This document shows, in pieces, positions 20,445 to 30,203 of a stretch of DNA of 64,000 nucleotides. Positions within the stretch are counted from its first letter, which is position 1. Each line of letters starts with the position of its first letter. Origin of the DNA: Pseudoalteromonas gelatinilytica (GTDB lineage Bacteria; Pseudomonadota; Gammaproteobacteria; Enterobacterales; Alteromonadaceae); assembly GCF_001641615.1 (NCBI RefSeq), contig NZ_LRRU01000018.1:186001-250000 (forward strand), in the 5' to 3' direction. A program made the position numbers and the translations under genes. Under the pieces are notes generated by a model. The model was given only the letters and a program-made list of their open reading frames with translations, was not told where the DNA came from and searched no databases.

Positions 20445-20942
20445 ATGGAATTACATCAAGAGATTAAAACACTTGCTGCGAAATTAGGAGCTATTTTAAC
20501 GGATAAACGCTTATGGATCACTACCGCAGAATCATGCACCGGTGGTGGAGTAAGCTACGCCTTAACCGATACTCCTGGTAGCTCTAATTATATTGACCGC
20601 GCATTTGTCACTTATAGCAACCAAGCAAAACATGAACTCATTGGCGTAACAGAACAAACCTTAAATAGCTTTGGTGCGGTGAGTGAGCAAACAGTTGTTG
20701 AAATGGCATCGGGTGCAGCAAAAGCTGCAAACGCCGATATCGCAATTGCAATTTCGGGAGTCGCAGGACCCGGTGGCGGAACACTGGATAAACCTGTGGG
20801 GTTAGTTTGGTTTTGTATTCATTTTGCTGGTCAAAACTACCCAAGCAAACAGGTTTTCGCTGGTGACAGAGCTGAAGTTAGACTGCAAGCTATTGTTTAT
20901 TCATTAAAAACTGTAATTGAATTGATAAAATCTGAAAATTAG
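20445..20942 (+). CDS. pncC: Nicotinamide-nucleotide amidase
   Basis: CinA C-terminal-type enzyme that deamidates NMN to NaMN for NAD recycling. The 165-residue product carries [20 protein letters not shown] and the [13 protein letters not shown] loop of the family. The ATG at 20445 is used; an earlier TTG at 20382 lies inside mutS and is not needed for the domain. It comes immediately before recA, as in E. coli. Confidence 0.94.
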   Translation: MELHQEIKTLAAKLGAILTDKRLWITTAESCTGGGVSYALTDTPGSSNYIDRAFVTYSNQAKHELIGVTEQTLNSFGAVSEQTVVEMASGAAKAANADIAIAISGVAGPGGGTLDKPVGLVWFCIHFAGQNYPSKQVFAGDRAEVRLQAIVYSLKTVIELIKSEN

Positions 20943-20943
20943 C

Positions 20944-20971
20944 TTGATACTGTGATTTCATACAGTATACT
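20944..20971 (+). promoter_or_regulatory. recA promoter with LexA (SOS) box in the spacer
   Basis: TTGATA (20944-20949) and TATACT (20966-20971) are separated by 16 bp. That spacer is itself ctgtgatttcatacag, an exact CTG-N10-CAG LexA site at 20950-20965. LexA would block RNA polymerase directly. The recA ATG lies 29 bp beyond the -10 hexamer. Confidence 0.85.
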
Positions 20972-21000
20972 GTCTGCATTAGCCGGATTTGGAGAACAGA

Positions 21001-22047
21001 ATGAACGATAACAAACAAAAAGCCTTGGACGCTGCTTTATCACAAATTGAGCGTCAATTTGGTAAAGGCTCAATTATGAAACTGGGCGATAACAAAGCCC
21101 TAGACATTGAAGCAATCTCAACAGGTTCACTTGGTATCGATATCGCATTAGGTATTGGTGGTTTACCTACAGGCCGTATTGTTGAAGTGTATGGTCCTGA
21201 ATCATCAGGTAAAACAACACTTACTTTACAAGTTATCGCTGAAGCTCAAAAACAAGGTAAAACGTGTGCATTCGTAGATGCTGAGCACGCTCTAGATCCT
21301 GTATACGCGCAAAAACTGGGTGTAAACATTGATGAATTACTTGTTTCTCAACCTGATACTGGTGAGCAAGCATTAGAAATCTGTGACATGTTAGTTCGTT
21401 CAAGCGCTGTTGATGTAGTTATCGTTGACTCGGTAGCAGCTTTAACACCAAAAGCTGAAATCGAAGGCGACATGGGTGACTCACACATGGGTCTACAAGC
21501 TCGCTTAATGTCGCAGGCATTGCGTAAGCTTACAGGTAACATCAAGCGTTCAAACACGCTATGTATTTTCATCAACCAAATCCGTATGAAAATTGGTGTT
21601 ATGTTTGGTAACCCTGAAACAACAACGGGTGGTAACGCACTTAAATTCTACGCTTCAGTACGTATTGATATTCGTCGTATTGGTTCTGTGAAAGAAGGCG
21701 ATGAGGTTGTAGGTAACGAAACTCGCGTTAAAGTTGTTAAGAACAAGGTTGCTCCACCGTTTAAACAAGCTGAATTCATCATCATGTATGGTGAAGGTAT
21801 TTCTAAACAAGGCGAGTTAATTGATTTAGGTGTTAAGCATAAACTTGTTGAAAAATCAGGTGCTTGGTACAGCTACAATGGCAACAAAGTTGGCCAAGGT
21901 AAAGCAAACTCAATTAAGTTCTTAAAAGACAACCCAGAGATCGCAGATGAGATCGAAGGTAAGTTACGTGAGATGCTATTACTTCAGGCAACTGTGCAAC
22001 CAGAAGATGGTGAAGATGCAGGCCTATTAGCTGAAGACGAGCTATAA
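21001..22047 (+). CDS. recA: Recombinase A
   Basis: Forms the strand-exchange filament and stimulates LexA cleavage. The 348-residue product begins [20 protein letters not shown] and has Walker [10 protein letters not shown], then [11 protein letters not shown] and [20 protein letters not shown] (L2 region). It ends in an acidic tail ([14 protein letters not shown]). The ATG at 21001 is preferred over a TTG at 20989 because ggaga at 20991-20995 serves it. No recX gene follows; the next item is a terminator. Confidence 0.98.
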   Translation: MNDNKQKALDAALSQIERQFGKGSIMKLGDNKALDIEAISTGSLGIDIALGIGGLPTGRIVEVYGPESSGKTTLTLQVIAEAQKQGKTCAFVDAEHALDPVYAQKLGVNIDELLVSQPDTGEQALEICDMLVRSSAVDVVIVDSVAALTPKAEIEGDMGDSHMGLQARLMSQALRKLTGNIKRSNTLCIFINQIRMKIGVMFGNPETTTGGNALKFYASVRIDIRRIGSVKEGDEVVGNETRVKVVKNKVAPPFKQAEFIIMYGEGISKQGELIDLGVKHKLVEKSGAWYSYNGNKVGQGKANSIKFLKDNPEIADEIEGKLREMLLLQATVQPEDGEDAGLLAEDEL

Positions 22048-22095
22048 ACACCGCAAAAGAGTACAGTTAAGCGTGATTTGACCCGCACTTAACAC

Positions 22096-22130
22096 AAAAA
22101 AGACCGCTACACAGTTAGCGGTTTTTTTAT
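22096..22130 (+). terminator. Terminator after recA
   Basis: The stem accgct/agcggt (22103-22108 with 22117-22122) is followed by seven T. Confidence 0.85.
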
Positions 22131-22136
22131 GGGTGA

Positions 22137-22456
22137 AAGCTAGCAAGGGGAAAGTTAGAAAGAGTAAAGTTAGCAAGGGGAAAGTTAGAAAGAGTAAAGT
22201 TAGCAAGGGGAAATTAGCAAGGGGAAATTAGCAAGGGTAAAGTTAGAAAGAGTAAAGTTAGCGAGAGTAAAGCGTTTTGACGCGGGGTAAACCGCCGTTA
22301 CAGGAGCAGGCAGTAGTTTGTAGCAGCGATTTTATATCGCGTTTAATCACTACATTGTTGGCGGTATTCAATGGTTTCGTGTCGATTAAAGCTGTCAGAA
22401 CACTCGATAGTGCCTGTAACTTTCCCCTTTCTAACTTTACTCTTGCAACTCTTTCA
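22137..22456. repeat. Composite word-repeat element 3
   Basis: The left arm, 22139-22271, is a chain of words gttagcaa, ggggaaa, gttagaaa and gagtaaa in varying order. The right arm, 22416-22455, holds the same words on the other strand. The core includes a GTAG-headed hairpin at 22320-22341 (gcgat/atcgc), a gcgt/acgc hairpin at 22272-22283, and an inverted pair gttacagg (22297-22304) and cctgtaac (22413-22420). It separates the convergent recA and TonB-receptor genes. Confidence 0.75.
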
Positions 22457-22458
22457 TG

Positions 22459-22484
22459 AAAAAGCCGCATATGATGCGGCTTTT
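22459..22484. terminator. Bidirectional terminator beyond the TonB receptor gene
   Basis: The near-perfect stem aaaagccgcat/atgcggctttt has A and T tracts on both sides. It lies about 45 bp past the receptor stop codon on the minus strand. Confidence 0.75.
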
Positions 22485-22526
22485 CATGTACTTAAAGCTT
22501 AAAACTTTCAGCTTCTAGCTCAAAGC

Positions 22527-24650
22527 TTACAGTTGCCAGTTGAAAGACACTGAGTAGTTACGTGGTGCGCCATAATAACCTTGTGCCCAGAAAAGGCTTT
22601 GGATGTATTTTTCGTTGGTCACGTTATTAACGTTCAAGTTAACGCTCATATTGTCATTAATATCGTAGGTTGCCATTAGGTTTAATAGGCCGTAAGCATC
22701 TTGCGTAGTAGTGATAAGTGCAGCATTTGTTGCCGCATCACGCACTTGTACGCGTTTTGTATCGTCTTGCCAACGATAGTTTAAGCCAAAGGTTAAACCA
22801 TCAATCTCAGGCACTTTATGAGTGACAGCAAGTTTGAACTGGTTTTCAGGCGTGTAGTCTTTTACTAATTCATCACCATCAATGTTTAGGTTGCTGTAGC
22901 TAAAGCTCGCACTTAGCGTTTCGTTGATTTGACCACTAAGCTCTACTTCAATACCGTCGCTGTTAATGCCATCTGCGCCATAGTAACGAGTGTCATCAGG
23001 TAATGAATCAGGAATGGCAATCGCAAGGCCTACTTGTTTAGCGTCAAAATAAGCAACAGTGACAAATAAATTGTCATCAAGTAACTGCGCTTTTACACCA
23101 ATTTCACTGCTTTTACCTGTGATTGGGTCTAAGTAATCGCCATTGATGTCACGCTCTGTTTGTGGAACAAAGGTTTCTGTGTAGCTTGCGTAAGTTGATA
23201 AGCTTTCATTGATATCATACACAGCACCGAAGTAAGGCACGGTTTGGTCAGTGTCTTTGTCTTTTGCTACGCCGTAAGAGGCCCCTTCAGTTTCCCAATT
23301 TACTTGGCTCACACCCGCTAAAACACTGAATGAGTCAGTTGCACGGATACGTGTTGAAATATACGCTGAGCGTTGACGGCTGGTGATATCAGCACCTGTT
23401 AAACCATCGGTAAGTGTTGGCACTGGCGCAACACCATCCCAACCACCTAGCTCTGGCATTGCAGGGAAACCATTGCCTGTAGTGTAGTCATACAATGATT
23501 TATCTTTGTTATCCATATCTGCTTGGTTTACACCAAACGACAGATCATGTTCCATACCAAATAAATCAAATTTACCCGTTGCGTAAATATCTAAAATATC
23601 GTGCTTATCTTTGTGGTCATATTCACTCGCATAACCCGTTAAGCCAAGACCTGTTTCTCTATCAGGTGTACCATAAACATAGAAAAGCTCTGAGTCTTGC
23701 TCATTTTCTAGGTGTGCGTAGCTGGCTTTTAAGAACCAAGTATTGGTAATTGCTTGCTCAATTGATAAGAACAACTGCTCAGTTGTATTATTCCAATAAG
23801 ACCAATCAGACGCAGTGCTGGTTGAAGCATCAAAGTTTGTTGCTGAACCATCGCTGTAATAAAGCGGTAAGGCACCCCAAAGTGGGCTGTCAGCATCTTT
23901 CTTTTGATTTACGTAGTTTGCAGTGACTACTGTGCTGTCAGTTAGCTGACCTTCGTAGGCTAGGTAATAAATTGTTTTATCTTGCTCGTAACGGTCAAGG
24001 TATGACTCGGTTTTGTGCTTGGTGAATACAGCACGTACAGCGTGGTTTTCGTTGATAGCAGTTGAGGCGTCAAGCTCTAAACGCTTGTTGTCCCAAGAGC
24101 CATAAGATACAGATGCATTAACTTGTGTTTGGTAAGTAGGGCGCTTTAGAACCATATTCACGGTTGCTGATGGATTACCTGCACCGGTCATTAAACCATT
24201 GGCACCACGTACAATTTCAACACTATCAAAAATAGACGTATCAAGAGTACCTTGGATTGAACCGTTATCTTGTGGCATGCCCATGCCATTAACTTGGAAG
24301 TTGGTGATCTCAAACCCGCGAGCTTTAAAATAAGTACGGTCAGTTTCGATTTGCTCAACCGTCACACCCGGTGTGCTTTCTAACACAGCATTAAGGTTAT
24401 CGAGTGAAAAGTCATCCATTAATGCACGTGAAACAACAGAGATTGACTGTGGTGTTTCTTTAATGGTTAGCCCTAATTTGGTCGCTGATTGTGCTTCTTC
24501 TGTGATGTAGTTTTTATGATGCTGGCCATACACGGCAATTTTTTCAATTGCTTGTTCTTCTTTTTGTTGTTCTGCAAAAGCGTGGCCACTTAAAAGTGCT
24601 GAGGTCACTAGGCTTAATTGAGATAAGCGCAAAAATGTTGTTGATGACAT
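22527..24650 (-). CDS. TonB-dependent siderophore receptor
   Basis: Outer-membrane beta-barrel receptor, 707 residues, of the FpvA/FhuE-like ferric siderophore class. A signal peptide ends near HAFA (about residue 26). A TonB-box-like segment (IEKIAVYG) follows. The plug domain contains ETPQSISVVSR, FKARGFEITNFQVNG and VEIVRGANGLMTGAGNPSATVNMVLKRP, typical of siderophore receptors. The barrel ends in YSVSFNWQL with a terminal hydrophobic pattern. The ATG at 24650 is used with ggaa before it; a TTG upstream is ignored. The Fur-like site upstream fits iron control. The exact siderophore cannot be told from sequence. Confidence 0.92.
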   Translation of the reverse strand: MSSTTFLRLSQLSLVTSALLSGHAFAEQQKEEQAIEKIAVYGQHHKNYITEEAQSATKLGLTIKETPQSISVVSRALMDDFSLDNLNAVLESTPGVTVEQIETDRTYFKARGFEITNFQVNGMGMPQDNGSIQGTLDTSIFDSVEIVRGANGLMTGAGNPSATVNMVLKRPTYQTQVNASVSYGSWDNKRLELDASTAINENHAVRAVFTKHKTESYLDRYEQDKTIYYLAYEGQLTDSTVVTANYVNQKKDADSPLWGALPLYYSDGSATNFDASTSTASDWSYWNNTTEQLFLSIEQAITNTWFLKASYAHLENEQDSELFYVYGTPDRETGLGLTGYASEYDHKDKHDILDIYATGKFDLFGMEHDLSFGVNQADMDNKDKSLYDYTTGNGFPAMPELGGWDGVAPVPTLTDGLTGADITSRQRSAYISTRIRATDSFSVLAGVSQVNWETEGASYGVAKDKDTDQTVPYFGAVYDINESLSTYASYTETFVPQTERDINGDYLDPITGKSSEIGVKAQLLDDNLFVTVAYFDAKQVGLAIAIPDSLPDDTRYYGADGINSDGIEVELSGQINETLSASFSYSNLNIDGDELVKDYTPENQFKLAVTHKVPEIDGLTFGLNYRWQDDTKRVQVRDAATNAALITTTQDAYGLLNLMATYDINDNMSVNLNVNNVTNEKYIQSLFWAQGYYGAPRNYSVSFNWQL

Positions 24651-24703
24651 GCAAAGTTCCAATTAGTTCAATGAATAGTGAAATTAATGCGTAATTTAAT
24701 CTA

Positions 24704-24722
24704 AATGAAAATAATTTGCAAT
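24704..24722 (-). promoter_or_regulatory. Candidate Fur box over the receptor promoter
   Basis: aatgaaaataatttgcaat matches the 19-bp Fur dyad in about 15 positions when counted against aatgataataattatcatt. On the minus strand it overlaps a possible -35 (ttgcaa) that is followed 17 bp later by taaatt, 40-55 bp before the receptor start. Confidence 0.45.
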
Positions 24723-24795
24723 TAGACTTTTCTGTTTTAGTGAATTATGGTTTGCAAAAAGCTAAAAGGGGATCACTGTAAATAAAAAGCAGAAA

Positions 24796-24822
24796 TAAAA
24801 AAAGCGGCCGAAGCCGCTTCAG
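24796..24822 (-). terminator. Terminator after the DcaP-like porin gene
   Basis: On the minus strand, gaagcggc-ttcg-gccgctt is followed by seven T, a strong tetraloop terminator directly after the porin stop. Confidence 0.85.
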
Positions 24823-24843
24823 GAAGTAAAATAAGCTTAAATC

Positions 24844-26010
24844 TTAAAATACGTATTTTGCAGAGAACTGCAGACGATCCATATCGCCATCAGTACCACT
24901 TTCAAGCTCACGCTCCGCATGTTTAAATTCAACACCAAAGGTTAGCTTTTTAACAGGTGAGTATAAAAGGTTCGCACTGTAGCTTTGGCTCGTTTTAGTT
25001 GGGTCGCCAGATACAGCAAGTAAGTCTGTGTTATTATCAGCTGAGAAGAATGAATAAAGGAAAGTTGAACGCCATTGGCTGTTCCAGTTTTGTTGATAAG
25101 CAATGAAACCCGATGTTGAATCAATCGCGTCTAAATCATCACCGTCAAGCACAGCACCATTTGCTACGTTTAAACCAATGTAACGGCCTAGACCTGAGCC
25201 TTGGGTTAGCATGAATTTTAAGTTGTTTTGACCAAAATTAACTTTACCAGATGCACTGATACCGAACGATGATGTATCTGCATCAATGCCATTTTGTTTG
25301 TAAGTTAATTGACGAGCAAGACCGGTAAATACTAATTCACCCCAATCAGCTTTGTGCGCATAACGTGCTGTAAAGTCAGGCATTGATGCATCATCAGTGG
25401 CAACACGTGCACCGCCTACTGTAACAGTGCTCTCAGGGTTTTCTAAAGAGAATGACCAGTTACCTGTAGTGTAGCGTGCCTGTGCTTGACGCACGAACAC
25501 AGTACCTTCAGCAGGACCAACGAAATCAAGTGTTTCTGGCAATGCACCAACGTTTTGGAAGTTTGACCATGCTTGACCAAATAGCCAACCATCATAAGTT
25601 ACAAATGCTTGGCGAATACGTGGTGCGTAAGAGTTACTGACACGTTCGTTACCGCCTGGTGCTGAAGCAATAAAGTCGATTTCGATTTTGGTATTAATCG
25701 TTTTGCCATCATCTAGCTTAGTTGCTGTGCCAAGGCTAAAGCGAGATTGGCGTGCATGCATGTCGAATACTGCATCGCTGTCACTGTCTGCGCCTACCGG
25801 TGTTGTACCAGGGACATAGAAGTCACGGCCAATGCTACCACCAGCTGGTACGCCAGCAGAGTAATCACTCCACATGGCATCAAGTTTTACATAGCCACCA
25901 TAAGAAACGTCTGTGTTGCCAATGGTTGCAGCGTTAGCGGTACCTGCAAGTGCACATAAAACAGCTGAAGCTGTCAGTGTTTTTAATGCGGTTACTTTTG
26001 TTGTTGTCAT
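24844..26010 (-). CDS. DcaP-family outer-membrane porin
   Basis: A 388-residue trimeric porin-type barrel. The signal peptide runs to about residue 28 (AGTANA), then SYGGYVKLDAMWSDYSAG opens the barrel. Segments such as MHARQSRFSLGTATKLDDGK and RIRQAFVTYDGWLFGQAWSNF are characteristic of DcaP-like channels, and the protein ends with LQFSAKYVF (C-terminal aromatic). DcaP-type channels admit small organic acids. It diverges from acs across about 280 bp, which would fit carboxylate uptake, but that link is inference. Confidence 0.85.
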   Translation of the reverse strand: MTTTKVTALKTLTASAVLCALAGTANAATIGNTDVSYGGYVKLDAMWSDYSAGVPAGGSIGRDFYVPGTTPVGADSDSDAVFDMHARQSRFSLGTATKLDDGKTINTKIEIDFIASAPGGNERVSNSYAPRIRQAFVTYDGWLFGQAWSNFQNVGALPETLDFVGPAEGTVFVRQAQARYTTGNWSFSLENPESTVTVGGARVATDDASMPDFTARYAHKADWGELVFTGLARQLTYKQNGIDADTSSFGISASGKVNFGQNNLKFMLTQGSGLGRYIGLNVANGAVLDGDDLDAIDSTSGFIAYQQNWNSQWRSTFLYSFFSADNNTDLLAVSGDPTKTSQSYSANLLYSPVKKLTFGVEFKHAERELESGTDGDMDRLQFSAKYVF

Positions 26011-26097
26011 AATGTGTATTCCTGTCGAAGCTACTTGTTGATTGCATTAATGTTGTTGTATCACTGTTGTTTAAGAAATGACTTCTCTCAATTATCT

Positions 26098-26225
26098 ATT
26101 GGTCTATTAGACTAAGGTGGTAAGTGGTTCAAAATCGCTTACCGGCGTACATTGGACTAGATTATAGAAGGCGATTTAGAAGTTTTTTGTGAAATGACAA
26201 GATATACAACTAAGGTCTAATACTT
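26098..26225. promoter_or_regulatory. acs upstream region with candidate CrbR motifs
   Basis: Contains ggtctattagactaagg (26101-26117), with an exact gtct-att-agac dyad, the variant attggactagatta at about 26151-26165, and actaaggtctaatac at 26209-26224. The last is the first motif in inverted order. The same words occur before the symporter operon (37863 and 38014). No consensus for CrbR sites is known to me, so the assignment is inferred from co-occurrence. Confidence 0.4.
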
Positions 26226-26292
26226 TCAGGGGCTTTGCTGAGTGATCCTTGAAGCAGGCCGTAGGCAAGTAATTAAAATGGAGACGACAACA

Positions 26293-28233
26293 ATGTCAGA
26301 AAGTATCTATCCAGTACCAGCGCATATCAAGAATGCAGCATTAGTTGATAACGATAAATATAATACACTGTATAAGCAATCTATTGATGACCCTGAAGGA
26401 TTTTGGCGAGAGCACGGTAAACGCCTTGATTGGTCAACTCCTTATAATAAAGTAAAGAACACCTCATTCGACAAAGGCCACATCAGCATTCGCTGGTATG
26501 AAGACGGCCAACTTAACGCATCTTATAACTGTATTGACCGCCACCTTGCCACTAAAGCCGATAAAACAGCCCTCATTTGGGAAGGCGATAACCCTGAACA
26601 CAGCGAAAATATCAGCTACCAACAGCTTCACGACGAAGTCGCAAAATTAGCCAATGGCCTTAAAAAGTTAGGCGTATCAAAAGGTGATCGCGTTGCTATT
26701 TATATGCCTATGACACCGCAAGCTATTTACGCTATGCAAGCGTGTGCGCGTATTGGTGCGATTCACTCTGTGGTATTTGGTGGTTTCTCTCCATCAGCGA
26801 TTGCTGACCGAATTAATGACTCTGGCGCTAAAGTGGTGATTACATCAGACGAAGGTCGTCGTGCTGGTAACTGCGTACCACTGAAAGCAAATGTTGATGA
26901 AGCGGTATCACAAGACTCAGTAACCACCGTTGAGCACGTTATTGTTCATCAACTAACAGGTGGTGAAATTGAATGGAATAGCCATGATATTTGGTGGCAT
27001 GAGCTTGTAGCTGACTTACCAGCTGAGTGTGAGCCAGAGCCAATGAATGCAGAAGATCCGCTTTTCATTCTTTACACTTCAGGCTCAACGGGTCAACCAA
27101 AAGGGGTGGTTCATACTACTGGTGGTTACCTCGTTTATGCATCGATGACACATGAATATGTGTTTGATCTTAAAGAAGACGATATTTTCTGGTGTAGTGC
27201 CGATGTGGGCTGGATCACAGGTCACAGCTACATTGCTTACGGTCCATTAGTGAATGGCTGCACGCAAGTGGTTTTTGAAGGTGTGCCAACTTACCCAACG
27301 GCGGGCCGTATGGGTGAAGTGATTGATAAACATAACGTGACTATCCTTTATACAGCACCAACAGCTATTCGTGCATTAATGGCGAAAGGCGATGAGCCAA
27401 CAGCGACTTCAACACGAAATAGTTTACGTATCATGGGTTCTGTAGGTGAGCCGATTAACCCTGAAGCGTGGGCATGGTATTACGAGCACATCGGTAATGA
27501 AAACTGTCCAATCGTAGATACGTGGTGGCAAACAGAAACTGGTGGCATCATGATCACACCATTACCAGGTGCGACAGATATGAAACCAGGTTCGGCAACT
27601 CGTCCATTCTTTGGTATTGCACCAGCCTTATTTGATGCTGAAGGTAATACACTCGAAGGCGCGGTTGACGGTAACCTTGTTATTCTAGATAGCTGGCCAT
27701 CACAAGCTCGTACAGTGTATGGCGACCATGAGCGTTTTGAACAAACCTATTTCTCAGCATACCCAGGTGTGTACTTCACAGGTGATGGTTGTCGCCGTGA
27801 TGAAGATGGCTACTACTGGATCACAGGCCGTGTAGATGACGTACTAAATGTATCAGGTCACCGCCTAGGTACTGCCGAAATCGAAAGTGCATTGGTTGCT
27901 CACGAAGCAGTAGCAGAAGCGGCTGTAGTGGGTTACCCGCATGATATTAAAGGTCAGGGCATCTATGTTTACATCACTCCAAATGAGGGTGTTGTAGTAA
28001 GCGATGAACTAACCAAAGAGGTCCGTAACTGGGTTCGTAAAGAGTTAAGCCCAATTGCATCACCAGATATGATCCAATGGTCTCCAGGTTTACCGAAAAC
28101 TCGTTCTGGTAAGATCATGCGTCGAATTTTACGTAAAATTGCGGCAAATGAGCACCAACAGCTTGGTGATACCTCTACACTAGCCGATCCAAGCGTTGTT
28201 GATGAGCTAATCGAAAACCGATTAAATCGTTAA
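26293..28233 (+). CDS. acs: Acetyl-CoA synthetase
   Basis: Activates acetate to acetyl-CoA through acetyl-AMP. The 646-residue product contains the adenylation core [28 protein letters not shown], and [20 protein letters not shown]. The C-terminal lysine loop [12 protein letters not shown] includes the lysine acetylated in the Acs family. The ATG at 26293 is preferred over earlier GTG (26242) and ATG (26278) because ggaga at 26280-26284 is well placed and length matches (E. coli 652). It is followed by crbR, the probable regulator. Confidence 0.97.
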   Translation: MSESIYPVPAHIKNAALVDNDKYNTLYKQSIDDPEGFWREHGKRLDWSTPYNKVKNTSFDKGHISIRWYEDGQLNASYNCIDRHLATKADKTALIWEGDNPEHSENISYQQLHDEVAKLANGLKKLGVSKGDRVAIYMPMTPQAIYAMQACARIGAIHSVVFGGFSPSAIADRINDSGAKVVITSDEGRRAGNCVPLKANVDEAVSQDSVTTVEHVIVHQLTGGEIEWNSHDIWWHELVADLPAECEPEPMNAEDPLFILYTSGSTGQPKGVVHTTGGYLVYASMTHEYVFDLKEDDIFWCSADVGWITGHSYIAYGPLVNGCTQVVFEGVPTYPTAGRMGEVIDKHNVTILYTAPTAIRALMAKGDEPTATSTRNSLRIMGSVGEPINPEAWAWYYEHIGNENCPIVDTWWQTETGGIMITPLPGATDMKPGSATRPFFGIAPALFDAEGNTLEGAVDGNLVILDSWPSQARTVYGDHERFEQTYFSAYPGVYFTGDGCRRDEDGYYWITGRVDDVLNVSGHRLGTAEIESALVAHEAVAEAAVVGYPHDIKGQGIYVYITPNEGVVVSDELTKEVRNWVRKELSPIASPDMIQWSPGLPKTRSGKIMRRILRKIAANEHQQLGDTSTLADPSVVDELIENRLNR

Positions 28234-28279
28234 AATCGCGTTAAAAACTTGATTAGAAGTTGATTCTAAACGTAGTATA

Positions 28280-28311
28280 TCGGCTGTCACTTAGAAATAG
28301 GTGTCAGCCGA
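28280..28311. promoter_or_regulatory. Hairpin between acs and crbR
   Basis: tcggctgtcac (28280-28290) pairs with gtgtcagccga (28301-28311) with one internal T-T mismatch. Only a weak T-rich tail follows, so it may be a leaky terminator or a processing site that lowers crbR expression relative to acs. Confidence 0.55.
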
Positions 28312-28329
28312 ATTTATTAGGAGTGAACC

Positions 28330-28980
28330 ATGAGTCAGTTTTTAATAGCGGACGATCATCCGTTATTTCGTGAAGCACTGAAAGGGGCATTGAGTGCTAA
28401 GTTCGCTGATTTAGAAGTGTTTGAATCGGAAAACTTTGATACCACTTTGCAGGTGCTGAGCGAGCAAGAAGATCTTGATATCTTACTACTAGACCTTCAC
28501 ATGCCAGGCAATGGCGATTTATACGGCCTTATTCGCATTCGCGAAGACTATCCAAGCTTACCAATAGCTGTTGTTTCTGGCAGCGAAGACATCAATGTAG
28601 TTTCTAAAGTAATGGGTTATGGTGCGATGGGATTTATTCCTAAATCATCTTCATCAGATGATATTGCGCTGGCAATCAACCACATACTTGAAGGCGATGT
28701 TTGGCTTCCACTTGAACTTAAAGATAAAGTGGCTGCCGTAGATGGCGAAGACAAAGAAATTGCAGCGCAAGTGGCTTCACTGACACCGCAGCAATACAAG
28801 GTGTTGCAATACTTGCACGAAGGCTTGTTAAACAAACAGATTGCTTACGAATTACATATTTCTGAAGCAACCGTTAAAGCTCACATTACAGCAATTTTTA
28901 GAAAGCTAGGTGTGTATAACCGTACTCAAGCGGTATTAATTGCCTCTAAGTTACAATTAGAGCCTATTGAGTCGGCATAA
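28330..28980 (+). CDS. crbR: NarL/LuxR-type response regulator, CrbR-like
   Basis: A 216-residue regulator with a receiver domain (IADDHPLFREALKGAL at the start and the phospho-acceptor D55 in LLLDLHMPG). The C-terminal LuxR-type helix-turn-helix is LTPQQYKVLQYLHEG...NKQIAYELHISEATVKAH (residues about 150-205). In Vibrio cholerae and relatives CrbR, with kinase CrbS, activates acs. Its position right after acs, and a CrbS-like kinase 5 kb away, make this the natural assignment. 96 bp and a hairpin separate it from acs. Confidence 0.85.
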   Translation: MSQFLIADDHPLFREALKGALSAKFADLEVFESENFDTTLQVLSEQEDLDILLLDLHMPGNGDLYGLIRIREDYPSLPIAVVSGSEDINVVSKVMGYGAMGFIPKSSSSDDIALAINHILEGDVWLPLELKDKVAAVDGEDKEIAAQVASLTPQQYKVLQYLHEGLLNKQIAYELHISEATVKAHITAIFRKLGVYNRTQAVLIASKLQLEPIESA

Positions 28981-28999
28981 CAAAAGATAATAAAAATAA

Positions 29000-29024
29000 T
29001 AAAGAGGCCATTCAGCCTCTTCAT
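29000..29024. terminator. Bidirectional terminator between crbR and purU
   Basis: agaggc...gcctct is flanked by A-rich and T-rich sequence, between convergent genes. Confidence 0.7.
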
Positions 29025-29032
29025 TTTATTGC

Positions 29033-29872
29033 TTAAGCAAACACCACGGTTCGATTTCCATTGATAAACAGTTTATGTTCAGATGCGAGTTGCAACGCTT
29101 TGCAGAACACTGTTTTCTCTACATCTTTACCCATTTTTGCCATCATCTCTGCGGTATCCGCATGACTGACATGCGTCACATCTTGTAAAATAATCGGCCC
29201 TTCATCAAGCTCATTATTAACAAAGTGAGCGGTCGCGCCAATAATTTTTACACCGCGCTCAAATGCCTGATGGTAAGGCTTTGCACCAATAAAGGCAGGC
29301 AAAAATGAATGGTGAATATTAATAATCTTACCTTCAAAGCGCGCCACAAATTCAGGGCTTAAAATACGCATATATTTAGCAAGACCGATAATATCAGGCT
29401 GATAGCTGGCAATTAAATCGCCTACTTGTTGATCATGCTCCGCACGGCTTAAACCTTCGTGCGATACCACATGAAATGGCACACCAAAGCCTGCAGCCAG
29501 TGGCGCTAAGTCGGCGTAGTTGGCAATCACAGCTAATACTTCGATGTTTAAGGCTTTTTCGAATTGCTTAAGTAATACCCCACCTAAACAGTGCGCTTCT
29601 TTGGTAGCAAGCAATACCACTTTCGTTTTTTCGCTGCTGTGCAGGGCAAGCTCTGCGCCATCAGGAAGTAGCTCAGCAAGGCTTGGTAAAAAGTCCTCTG
29701 ATATAACGCCGCTTAACTCTGTACGCATAAAAAAGCGTTTAGCGTCTTTATCTACAAATTCGTTATTACGTGTGATATTTAAATTATGCTGATGACAAAG
29801 GCCGGTGATCTTGGCAATTAGACCAACATCATCATCGCATTGTGTGGTTAAAATCGTGTTCATAGTCCTCAT
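29033..29872 (-). CDS. purU: Formyltetrahydrofolate deformylase
   Basis: Hydrolyses 10-formyl-THF to formate and THF, supplying formate for purine synthesis. The 279-residue product has an N-terminal ACT domain (DDDVGLIAKITGLCHQHNLN) and a C-terminal formyl-transferase-like catalytic domain. Active-site segments are INIHHSFLPAFIGAKPYHQA and ATAHFVNNELDEGPII. Two ATGs compete: 29872 (MRTMNTIL) and 29863 (MNTIL). Neither has an ideal ribosome site, and the longer one is given. It is an isolated minus-strand gene. Confidence 0.94.
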   Translation of the reverse strand: MRTMNTILTTQCDDDVGLIAKITGLCHQHNLNITRNNEFVDKDAKRFFMRTELSGVISEDFLPSLAELLPDGAELALHSSEKTKVVLLATKEAHCLGGVLLKQFEKALNIEVLAVIANYADLAPLAAGFGVPFHVVSHEGLSRAEHDQQVGDLIASYQPDIIGLAKYMRILSPEFVARFEGKIINIHHSFLPAFIGAKPYHQAFERGVKIIGATAHFVNNELDEGPIILQDVTHVSHADTAEMMAKMGKDVEKTVFCKALQLASEHKLFINGNRTVVFA

Positions 29873-30203
29873 TCTAATCCCGTTTGTGTGAACACCATTA
29901 TTTGCTAATTTTTTTGTGCTGCATAGCGCAAATTTAACTATCTAATAATTTATCTGATTTGATTGTATAAGCGCCTAAAATGTAATCATTATTTACTTTT
30001 CGTGTAAAAGTAAGCTGCTTTCACTATAAATGTGATTTTCTGTCCATAATTATGATTAATTGAGTGCTTTTCTACATCATTTTCTACACTTTTTAACTTT
30101 ATCGTAAGTAACTGTAAGTGAAGGTAATAGTTTGTAAAACATAGAATTTTTTCGCACTATTCGAGTCAGAATGGGGTATTACAAACAATAAGGAAAAAAT
30201 TCC
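29873..30203. other. AT-rich divergent intergenic region
   Basis: 331 bp between the divergent purU and lipoprotein starts. Very AT-rich. It must hold two promoters, but no operator or repeat could be assigned. Confidence 0.4.
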
